A stretch of DNA of 64,000 nucleotides from Symsagittifera roscoffensis (taxonomy: Eukaryota; Xenacoelomorpha; Acoela; Convolutidae): NCBI RefSeq assembly GCF_963678635.1, contig NC_087068.1:34233436-34297435 (forward strand). The letters are read 5' to 3'. The first letter of the stretch is position 1. Every line of letters begins with the position of its first letter. Both the position numbers and the translations under genes were made by a program. This document shows positions 55,588 to 64,000 of the stretch, piece after piece. The notes under the pieces are model-generated. The model had not been told where the DNA came from. It searched no databases and saw nothing but the letters and a program-made list of their open reading frames with translations.

Positions 55588-56807
55588 ATGAGTGTACATC
55601 AAAGTAGTAATTTTCGGTACGGAACTTTTACAAATTCTTCTTTGGAGATTTTTGATAAAGTCCTACCTTTGGAAACAATATTTTCATCATACATACAAGA
55701 AGTAATTCCAGTACTTCTCTAGATAAAAGCAGCATTGAGTTTAAATTTGAGACGGACCGTAATCTTTATTTGGATATGCGTGATATGCAGCCTAATTTAA
55801 AGCTTCAAATATTCAAACGAATATTGTTTTTAAAAAAGAAAAAGCAGAACAAAAAGCAAAATCGGAGGAATACTTAGACGAGGAACCTCAACATCAATCT
55901 TACTTAACTTATGTAAACAATCTACTACATTCTCTATTCTCCAATTGTGAAGTTTATTTTAATAATACAATTGTTTACAACGCCAATAGATTATATCCTC
56001 GTAAAGCAAAAATATCGAACGAATTCAACTCGTCGGCAGTGAGTAATGAAGCAATACTTGCTTGTCACGGGAATAGTTTTGAAGAACATCCGGAAGCATT
56101 TGATATGTATCTGTTCACTGGTAGAGCAAATTCTTTAGGATCAGGGATAACTTTTTTATTTTATGGCAGGCTAGCCAATGACATGTTTACTTGTGAAAAA
56201 AAATTACTGCCAAAAACCAAAGTTCGAATTAAACAGTCTGAAAATCCAATTGTTTGTCTGAAAATTGTTGATTGTTCACTGTTTATGAGAAGAATTTTAA
56301 TAGCTGAACCTAATCATCAAAATTTGCAATGGAATCTGGAAAAGGAACCTGATCATTACAATAACATGGAAACTATAGCAAGAATCTTTATCATTCCATC
56401 TCGTCAAAACCAGTTTATTCAGGAAAATGTTTTCAATAAAACCACAATCAGAAGGATAGCTGTTGCAATGAATACAAATTCGGCTGTTGTGGGATTTTTT
56501 CATGAAAACCCTTTCAATTATCAACAATTTCATTTGAGAGATCTTAGAATTAATCGGGGCGGAAGAGCAATTTTTTCATTAGATACCATTTATCCTTGTC
56601 GACCCTTTGTTACAAAAATGAAAGCAATGCAGTTTAACGAAGAATTCTCAGCTCTTCCTATGAAAGTTTTCGTAAAACCACTATATTCTAGTTCTCGACT
56701 TGACTTCACTACAGGATGCAGCTGAACAGTTGCATTATCCAGAACTTAGTGGAGAAAGCTTGAGATTAGAAATGTTTTTTTTTTCATTTTCCCCTTGGAG
56801 CAAATAA
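55588..56807 (+). pseudogene. Polinton major capsid protein (double jelly-roll type), broken
   Basis: The main shell protein. ATG 55588 opens 45 codons (SLEIFDKVLPLETIFSSYIQ) to a stop; frames then shift through KSSIEFKFETDRNLYLDMRD and YLTYVNNLLHSLFSNCEVYF to a 228-codon open stretch (56039-56725) with AILACHGNSFEEHPEAFDMY and RIFIIPSRQNQF. A late frameshift leads to the true-looking end, HYPELSGESLRLEMFF, stopping at 56805. About 400 residues in all, as usual. The VNNLLHSLFSNCEV block and the strand-rich pattern are the features recognised from the family. At least three frameshifts make it non-functional. Confidence 0.8.
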
Positions 56808-56902
56808 CGGAAGTGATAATCTTGGGACAAACTCAGAACAGTTGCTAAAAATATTTTATTTTTTTGAGTTTTCAGATTCCTATAAAATTATTGTAACTTT
56901 TT

Positions 56903-57118
56903 TTGGACTTTTTTTTGTTATTATCTTTGTACTATCTACTTTGTTTTTCTTCAGACTTCAGACCTAAAGCTCCAGAAAAAACAGAGAAGGAATGTTGTTT
57001 AGTTGGAAACCCGAGACACTTCTTCAACCTAGACTATAAAATAATGTTCAATAAAATTTGCCCATTACATAAGGCTTGTGTATGGGACTTTGTTGATTCA
57101 GTTCCTAAATGTGTGTAA
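56903..57118 (+). CDS. Small membrane-anchored Cys-rich protein
   Basis: 71 residues: a hydrophobic N-terminus (FFLLLSLYYLLCFS) able to act as signal or anchor, then a Cys-rich tail (ECCLVGNPRHFF, KICPLHKACVWDF, SVPKCV) with six cysteines. It ends at GTAAGT (57113), which with a TTTCCTTTTAG at 57171-57181 could be a splice donor and acceptor of a short intron. No family recognised. Between capsid and protease genes. Confidence 0.4.
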   Translation: MDFFLLLSLYYLLCFSSDFRPKAPEKTEKECCLVGNPRHFFNLDYKIMFNKICPLHKACVWDFVDSVPKCV

Positions 57119-57208
57119 GTCATTATTCTTTCTTTTTTTTCAATCCTAAAGTACACTATCAAACTATCAATTTCCTTTTAGCTGTAAATCAGCCTACAAT
57201 TGCAAAGA

Positions 57209-57603
57209 TGAATAATTTTCACTTTTGCAATTTATTGAAAAAATTCCAGAGCTCAGGTTCAAGTATATGGGATCATACCTTTCTGATACAGTACCTCAAC
57301 TAACAAAACACTCTTTTGCAATTTTTACCTCAGTTCCAAGCAATGATAGAGGAGAAGCTGGATTACGATTGCTCGACTGGATAAAAACTACTACTTTGCT
57401 GATTCTTTGGGAAAAAAGAGATCAAATTACCTCTTTTGACTAAAAAGTTTCGACGAATGGTTCCTCAAAAGCTACAAAAGACTGATAATTTGTAAGGATT
57501 TCAAGCAATTTATTCCGTTTTTCTTCTTTTTAAATTCTTCCAGAAGAACTTGATAAATGTTCTTGATGTGTATGTTTTGATTTTTGTCAGTACTTTTATG
57601 TAA
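57209..57603 (+). pseudogene. Polinton adenovirus-type cysteine protease, active site lost
   Basis: It would mature capsid proteins. A frame from 57225 reads KIPELRFKYMGSYLSDTVPQ and KHSFAIFTSVPSNDRGE; here one base is missing where the catalytic His-Trp pair is expected (GGAGAAGCTGG), and the neighbouring frame continues WITIARLDKNYYFADSLG with the conserved Asp. Near 57494 TAA stands where the catalytic Cys should precede GFQAIYSVFLLF. The order of motifs and the size (about 130 residues) match the adenain-like protease of Polintons. Confidence 0.7.
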
Positions 57604-58828
57604 AAGTGCATTTTTTATTTGTAAGTGAAAGTTTTCGCGGTAATTTTACTATCCGATGTACTGAAATTTTTGGTTATTCATGGAATTTAATTCTTTGAAT
57701 TCCTTATTTATTTTAAGAAAAGTATCTTAGCGACTAACCTTTTGATGAAATACGGAAAATTATGATGGAATATGGATGTTGTAGTCCCCCAATTGAAAGA
57801 ATTAACGATAGAGCAGATAAATTAACCAAAATTGTAACAAACTTCTAGTAAATTGTATGATTTTCTTAAAAGTTTACTCTCAGAAAGATAGAAAAATTAT
57901 CATACAGAAATATCAGACCCAAAAAAACTTCGATACTATGTTTTTCTCAGTGTAAACTTTTACAGCGGCAGAGCAATTGACAAATTTGTATTTTGGATGA
58001 TATTTTTTTGGCAATTTTGGAAACGTCACAGAATTTTTTCAAGAATAAAGACAAAGTGATAGAAGAGAACTGAAATGAATCGTAGCAAGAAGTATGACAG
58101 AAAAAATTAACTAGTTGAGGTAAAAACAAGAACTAGATAAAAACATCTGATTGGTCGAAACTTAAAATTTTTTGCATATTTTTATTTTAGTTCCAATGAA
58201 AAGTTCATGCAATTTTGATTGGATGTAGTTCAATTTTCTATAAAAATTTAAGATTTTAATCCCTCAGAAAAGTGATTCACGCTTCATTAACTCTGTGGGG
58301 AACTGCTAATATGCATCTGTCATATGATTGTGGGATAATTATGTGAAAAAAGACAAAATAATTCATAAAATTAATAACTATAATGAACCTGGGGATAAAC
58401 CTGGGGAATAAAAGATTAAGTGGGATATAAAGGTAATCAACCGTGAGGAGCTGTCAAAATTCCCTTGATATCCCGTGGAGTAGAACACTTAACCTGTCAA
58501 AGATAATCCCCTCTTGACATTTTTCCCCAGATAACCTGAGGCAATATAAATGGGATGAAATAAGAATTTAAAAGATTCTTTCGAGAAAAAAAAATATTCT
58601 GTGATATTTTGGCTTATGATCCCATACTATAAATCAAAACTTAATTTTTGTCAAAAATTACCATCTGAAACCTATCATTCAGTTTTTTAAAGATTTTTTA
58701 ATAAAAAAAATTCTTTTCAAGATAAAAATGTCATTGCAAGTAAAACTGAAAAAATTTTCAAAAAATTTTCTGAAACTTACCATAATGATTTTTTTTAAGA
58801 CAAGATAAACCTTACATATCACAAATCG
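57604..58828. other. Polinton right non-coding region
   Basis: No gene. TGATTGG boxes at 58148 and 58216, a tandem AACCTGGGG(AT)AA pair at about 58387, and short TIR-like words (TTACCATCTGAAACCT) near 58660 that match the right inverted repeat, suggesting an older internal duplication of terminal sequence. Confidence 0.55.
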
Positions 58829-59069
58829 TACAAGTTAGCTAAGAAACGCAAGTATCAAAAAATTCGGCCGCCAAAAATTTTCTAAATCTTACCATCTGAA
58901 ACCTTACCATCTTAATACATAGGAATTATATTCCCTATCTTAATATATTGGGAAATCTAATCCCTATCTTAATACATAGGTTGTTGACCGGATACCCTAT
59001 AGCCTATGTTAATACATGGGGTTCAGCAACCACCCCCCCCCCCCCAATCTCCCTCACTCTTCTATTACT
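58829..59069 (-). repeat. Polinton right terminal inverted repeat
   Basis: Inverted match of the left end, shorter because the second arm of the inner hairpin and part of a sub-repeat are missing. A run of C residues at about 59032-59045 is expanded relative to the GGGGG of the left end. Confidence 0.88.
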
Positions 59070-59075
59070 AAACAT
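59070..59075. repeat. Target-site duplication, right (AAACAT)
   Basis: Six bases directly after the element, matching the left copy at five of six positions. Confidence 0.75.
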
Positions 59076-59258
59076 TATTTTTTTTCAACGTTTGGTTGCT
59101 TGACTAGTCAGCTTAGACGAGCTTCAAAGGTTTGCGAGTCGATTTTTTGTCCAAATTTTTGTGATCTGACAATTTTTTTGGTGATTTATTATTAAAATTA
59201 GGTAAACATCAGTTTTTGTGCCTACCGAATTCAGTTCAGATGTTTTTAAAAAAGTACT

Positions 59259-59339
59259 GGACAGGGATGGGTTTCCAACCCACACACGCAGAACATATTG
59301 AATAGCACTTCAACGCCTTCAACTTTCGGGCAACCTGTA
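59259..59339 (-). pseudogene. tRNA-Ser-like (GCU), copy S35
   Basis: Six-base loop containing GCT. T loop TTGGAAA. Confidence 0.54.
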
Positions 59340-59991
59340 AGATCAGAAGTCAATCATTGGTAAAACGAATCAAATCAATAATAAAATAAAGCAAAGTTGC
59401 TTCGCTTCAAATAGAATAGTTCTTCTGCTGAAAACGAAAAAAAAATATCAAATCAGGCCATTGTTCGATCAAAAATAGACTTGACGTCTGGGTTTAGAAA
59501 ATATAACGACGAAATAAGCATTCTAGTCGTAGAACAGGATTAGTGCAAATCATTTTATAGAGCAAATCGTTTCGCTAAAATTTCAAGTTTTTCTAAGCAA
59601 CCTGTTAGAGCTTTGAAACTATCAAACAAATCAAAACAATAAACGAGGGAAACCTAATTTTGAGTTGCTTCCAATGAAAAACGATAGTTTTTTATGGAAC
59701 AACTCGGTTAAAAAAGTAACCTGAAGTTTTTCAAAACTCCATGCCTTGAATGGTTTCAAGAAAAAAAAACGTAAAACATTGGCCATCCGATTTTCTTCAT
59801 GAACAAACTTAAATTGTTTCAAATTTTGGTTGCTTGACTAGTCAGCTTAGACGAGCTTCAAAGGTTTGCGAATCGATTTTTTGTCCAAATTTTGGTGATC
59901 TGACAAATTTTTTGGTGATTTATTAACAAAATTAGGTGAAAATCAGTTTTTGTGCCTACCACATTCAGTTCAGTTGTTTTTAGGAAATTAC

Positions 59992-60073
59992 TGGATAGGG
60001 ATGGGTTTACAACCTACGCACGCAGAGCCTTTTGAAAAGCACTTCAACTCCTTCACATCTCGGGCAACCTGTA
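59992..60073 (-). pseudogene. tRNA-Ser-like, copy S36
   Basis: V arm and T loop altered (GTTGTAAAC). Confidence 0.5.
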
Positions 60074-60649
60074 TCAACAGAAGTCAGTCATTGATAAAAT
60101 GAATCGAACCAATAAAAATATAAAGGAAAGTTGATTCGCTTCAAATAGAATAGTTTTTTTGCTCAAAACAAAAAACGTATCAAATCAAGCCATTTTTTGT
60201 CAAAAATAGACTTAGGTCTGTTTATAGAAAGTACAACGAAGAAAAAAGTACTCTAGTCTTAGAACAGGACTAATCTATCAAAAGAAGCGAAACAAAAAAA
60301 AATCGGGGAAGCCTAATTTAACATTGCTTACGTTGAAAAACGATATTTTTTGGTGGAAAAACTCGATCAAAAAAGTAACCTTAAGTTATTCAAAACTCCA
60401 TGCATTGAATCGTTTCAAAAGAAAACGTATAATATTGGCCGTCCGATTTTCTTCATGAATAAACTTAGAATATTTCAACGTTTGGTTACTTGACTAGTCT
60501 GCTTAGACAAACTTCAATGGTTTGCGAGCCAATTCTTTCTCCAAAATTTTTTTGATCTGACAAATTTTTTTCTGTGTTATTAACAACATTAAGTAAATAT
60601 CAGTTTTTCTGCTTACCGAATTCAGTTCAGGCGTTTTTAAAAACTTATT

Positions 60650-60729
60650 GCTAGAGATTGGATTCGGACCCACGAACGCAAAACATTTTGAATAGCACTT
60701 CAACGCCTCAACCTCTCGGGCAACCTATA
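60650..60729 (-). pseudogene. tRNA-Ser-like (GCU), copy S37
   Basis: T arm GGGTCCGAATCC good. Anticodon loop short. Confidence 0.54.
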
Positions 60730-61374
60730 AGACCAGAAGTCAATCATTGGTAAAATGAATCGCACCATTAAAAATTAAAGCAAAATTCCTTCGCTTCAAC
60801 TAGAATAGTTTTTTTTTGCTCAAAACAAAAAAAAACGTATCAGTTCAAGCCATTGCTCGGTCAAAAATAGGCTTGACGTCTGTGTATATAAAGTGTAGTC
60901 GCGAAATAAGCTCTCTATTCTTACACTAGGACTAGTGCAAATCTTTGTATAGACCAAATCATGTCGCTAAATTTTCCAGTTTTTCTGAGCAACTTTTTAG
61001 AGCTTTGAAACTATCAAACGAAGCGAAACAAAAAAAAGGAAACCTATTTTGAATCGCTTCCGTTGAAAAACGATAAATTTTTGTGAAAAAACTCGGCCAA
61101 AAAAGTAACCTTAAATTTTTCAAAAGTTCATGCCTATGGTTTCAATTGAAAAACGTATAAAGTTAGCCATCCAATTTTCTTCATGAACAAACTTAAATTT
61201 TTTAAACGCTTGGTTGCTTGACTAGTCTGCTTAGACGAGCTTCAATGGTTTGCGAGCAGATTCTTCTTCAAATTTTTGTGATCTGACAATTTTTTGGTGA
61301 TTTTTCAACCATAATCCGGTAAGCATCAGTTGTTGTGCACACCGAAATCAGTTCAGGTGTTTTTAAAAACTTAC

Positions 61375-61455
61375 TGGACAGGGCTGGGTTTCGTACGCAC
61401 GAACGCAGAACATATTGATAGCACTTCAACGCACTCACCTCTCGACCAGCCTGTA
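61375..61455 (-). pseudogene. tRNA-Ser-like (GCU), copy S38
   Basis: Anticodon stem two bases short. T loop GTACGAA. Confidence 0.52.
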
Positions 61456-62111
61456 AGACCAGAGGTTAACCATTGGTAAATTGAGTCAAACCATTAAAAA
61501 TTTAAAGCAAAATTGCTTCGCTTCAAATAGAATAGTTTTTTTTGCTCAAAACAAAAAAAACGTATCAAATCAAGCCATTGTTTGATCAAAAATGGACTTG
61601 ACGTCTTTGTACAAAAAAATGTTATGACAAAGTTAGCACACTAGTTTAAGAACAGGACTAGCGCAAAGCTTTTTAAAGACCAACTCGTTTCGCTGAAATT
61701 TCCAGTTTTTCTAAACAACCTGATAGAGTTTTGAAACTATCAAACGGTGCGAAACAAAAAAATAATGAAAACCTAAATTTATAATGGTTCCGCTGAAAAA
61801 AGATAGTTGTATGTGGAAAAACTCAGCCAAAAAAGTAACCTGAATTTTTTCAAAAGTCCATGCCTTGAGTGGTTTCAATAGAAAAACGTATAAAATTAGC
61901 CATCCAATTTTCTTCATGAACAAACTTAAATTTTTTAAACGCTTGGTTGCTTGACTAGTCTGATTAGACGAACTTCAATAATTTGCGAGCCGATTCTTTT
62001 TCCAGACTTTTTTTTTGATCTGACAAACTTTTTGTTGAGTTATTAACAAAATTTGATAAATATCACTTTTTGTGCTTACAGAGTTGAGTTCAGGTGTTTT
62101 TAAAAACTTAT

Positions 62112-62192
62112 CGACAGGGATGGAATTCGGACTCACGCACGCAGATCAATTTGAATAGCACTTCGATGCCCTAAATTCTCGAGCAACCTGTA
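62112..62192 (-). pseudogene. tRNA-Ser-like (GCU), copy S39
   Basis: Six-base loop with GCT. Last copy before the flip. Confidence 0.54.
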
Positions 62193-62345
62193 AGACCAGA
62201 AGTCAGTCATTGCTAAAAAGAATCGAACCAATAAAAAACTAAAGCAAAGTTGCTTCGATTTTAACAGAAAGTTTTTTTGCTCAAAACGAAAAAACTTATC
62301 AAATCAAGCCATTGCTCGATGAAAAATAGACTTGACGTCTGTGTA

Positions 62346-63110
62346 TAGTTTGAAAGCTGTAACAGGCTGCTTTGAAAAACTTGAACTTTCAGCGAAACAA
62401 TTTGGTCTGAAAAACGATTCGAACTAGTCTCGTTCTAGGACTAGAGTGCTAAATTCGTCATTACATTTCAAATAAACAGACGTCAAGTCTATCTTTGATT
62501 GAACAATGGTTTGATTTGATAGGTTTTTTTTTGTTTTGAGCAAAAAAAAATGTTCTATTTGAAGCGGACCATCTTTGATTTAAAATTTTATTGGTTCGAT
62601 TCCATTAACAAACGAATGAACTCTGGTCAGCCAATATGGCCGAGTGGTAAAGGCGTTGGACTGCTTATCTAATACAGTCTGCTTGCGTGGGTTTGAGTCC
62701 CATCTCTGTCGATTTGTTTTTAAAAACAACTGAACTGATTTCGGTAAGCACAACAATTGATGTTTACCTAATTTGTTATTAAATCACAGGGAAATTTCCA
62801 AAATCACAAAAATCAATAGGCAAAATTGGCTCGCAAACTTTCTAATTTCGCCTAAGCAGAATAGTCAAGCAATTGAACGTTGAAAAATTTGAAGTTTATT
62901 CATGAAGAAAATCGGTTGGCCAAAGTTATAAGTTTTTCTAGTGAAACCATTCAGGTAAAAAAAATTTGAAAAATTTCAGGTTACGTTTTTGGCCCAGCTT
63001 TTTTCAATAAGCATCATTTTTAAACGGAAGCAGATCAAAATTAAATTTCCTTTCTTTTCTGTTTGGCTTCCTCTGATAGTTTGAAAGCTGTAACAGGTTG
63101 CTTCAAATCT
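62346..63110 (+). repeat. Single inverted Ser-satellite monomer
   Basis: One monomer in plus orientation between minus-oriented ones; both junctions form palindromes. Confidence 0.8.
62630..62711 (+). tRNA. tRNA-Ser-like (GCU), copy S40
   Basis: Loop CTGCTTA on a fully paired stem (one G-U), V arm present, T arm GGGTTTGAGTCCC. The 5' acceptor strand no longer pairs. Confidence 0.6.
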
Positions 63111-63190
63111 TTTTTTAGACCAAATCTTTTCGCTAAAATTTCAAGTTTTTCAAAGCAACCTGTTAGAGCTTTCAAACTATCAGAGGAAGC
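63066..63190. repeat. Long hairpin at orientation flip
   Basis: TCTGATAGTTTGAAAGCTGT...AACAGGTTGCTT (63072-63104) faces AAGCAACCTGTTAGAGCTTT...ACTATCAGAGG (63153-63187) across about 48 bp. Confidence 0.8.
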
Positions 63191-64000
63191 GAAACAAAAA
63201 TTTATGACTTTTTTAAATCTGATCTGCTTCCATTTAAAAGCGATGCTTTTTTGTGAAAAAAAAACTGGGCCCAGAACGTAACTTAAAATTTTTCAAAATT
63301 CCATTCCTTGATTAGTTTAGATAGAAAATTGTAGCATTGGCCAACCGATTTTCCTCATGAATAAACTTAAATTTTTTCAATGTTTAATTGCTTGACTATT
63401 CTGTTGAGACGAACTTGAAAAGTTTTCGAGCCAACTTTATCTCTAGACTTTTGTGATTTTGTAAATTTTCCGGTGAATTATTAACGAGTTAGGTAAACAT
63501 CAATTGTTGTGCTTACGGAATTCAGTTCAGATGTTTTTAAAAACTAATCTAAAGAGATCGGATTCGAACCCACGCAAGCATACTGTATTGGATGAGTAGT
63601 CAAATGCATTAACCACTCGGCCACCTGGTCTGCCCAGAGTTCATTCGTTTGTTAATTGAATCGAACCAATAAAATTTTAAAGCAAAGATGCTCCGCTTCC
63701 AATAGAATACTTTTTTTTTGCTTAAAACAAAAAAAACCTATCAAATCAAACCACTGTTCGATCAAAAATAGACTTAACGTATGTGTATTTGAATTGTAAT
63801 GACAAATTTAGCACTCTCGTCCTAGAACGAGACTAGTTCAAATCTTTTTTCAGACCAAATCATTTCGATGAAAACTCAAAGTTACAGCTTTCAAACTATC
63901 AGAGGAAGCGAAACAAAAACTTAAGGATATTTAAATTTTGATCTGCTTCCATTTAAAAACGATGCTTGTTTGTGAAAAAAAAACTGGGCCAAGAAAGTAA
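63111..64000 (-). repeat. Ser-satellite, minus orientation, runs to window end
   Basis: Mirrors 62346-63110 and continues past it. Confidence 0.8.
63549..63630 (-). pseudogene. V-arm tRNA-like with ACT triplet, copy S41
   Basis: Loop CTACTCA on a stem with one mismatch. T arm GGGTTCGAATCCG. Mirror partner of S40. Confidence 0.55.

Larger units (their letters stand above)
39520..59069. mobile_element. Degenerate Polinton/Maverick DNA transposon
   Basis: The element is 19550 bp. It begins AGTAGTAGAAGAGTGAGGG and ends with its inverted equivalent, so the ends are AG...CT as in the family. It lies between AAACTT (39514-39519) and AAACAT (59070-59075), a 6-bp target duplication with one change, and removing it restores a normal Ser-satellite monomer. 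It encodes a protein-primed B-family polymerase on the minus strand, and a packaging ATPase, integrase, two capsid proteins, a basic core-like protein and an adenovirus-type protease on the plus strand. That set defines Polintons, which are large virus-like elements able in principle to form particles. Stops and frameshifts occur in all the large genes, so this copy cannot be autonomous. Confidence 0.93.
59076..62345 (-). repeat. tRNA-Ser-derived satellite resumes, minus orientation
   Basis: Continues the interrupted monomer (TTTTTTTTCAACGTTTGGTT) and holds five tRNA-like copies 660-740 bp apart. Ends at an orientation flip near 62345. Confidence 0.88.

Overview
The window is animal nuclear DNA. 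It is AT-rich and holds almost no intact protein gene outside one large mobile element. It consists of two kinds of tRNA-derived satellite, one of which has been split by a Polinton/Maverick (virus-like DNA transposon). No host single-copy gene was found. Polintons with this gene set are known from many animals, including nematodes and cnidarians. Nothing in the window fixes the species, although the short GTAAGT-type intron candidates would suit a nematode.

Region by region. (1) 1-9770: a tandem array of tRNA-Ala-derived units on the minus strand. One tRNA-like copy occurs about every 220 bp, and a good copy (mostly anticodon UGC) alternates with a decayed copy, giving a repeat of about 440 bp. 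A 1567-bp block is duplicated almost without change. (2) 9771-14558: the same family in the opposite orientation, with UGC-type and CGC-type copies alternating. (3) 14559-39519: a second satellite with monomers of about 700-850 bp, each holding one tRNA-Ser(GCU)-derived sequence with a long variable arm. Monomers run plus to about 20610 and minus after that. Tandem two-monomer duplications (about 1450 and 1548 bp) and mirror-image pairs make 14.6-31.8 kb a large imperfect palindrome. (4) 39520-59069: the Polinton, 19.55 kb, with AG...CT ends, 240-280 bp terminal inverted repeats and a 6-bp target duplication (AAACTT/AAACAT) inside a Ser-satellite monomer. (5) 59070-64000: the Ser satellite resumes, with two further orientation flips at about 62345 and 63110.

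Inside the Polinton, the left half carries a protein-primed family B DNA polymerase on the minus strand (46388 to 40019). It has N-terminal zinc fingers, an OTU-like segment, exonuclease and polymerase domains, and an internal direct duplication of about 2 kb. The right half carries plus-strand genes: several small unidentified ORFs, a two-span membrane protein, an A32/FtsK-like packaging ATPase, a retroviral-type integrase, a penton-like minor capsid protein, a basic core-like protein, a double-jelly-roll major capsid protein and an adenovirus-type cysteine protease. Together these would copy, package and integrate the element. Every recognisable large gene has stops or frameshifts, and catalytic residues of polymerase, integrase and protease are lost, so this copy is dead.

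The most unusual features are the scale and mirror arrangement of the tRNA-Ala and tRNA-Ser satellites. Also notable are V-arm tRNA copies with swapped anticodons (AUA, GCC) on intact anticodon stems, a T-stem with a matched pair of changes, and the duplicated polymerase, whose two copies have lost different motif A residues.
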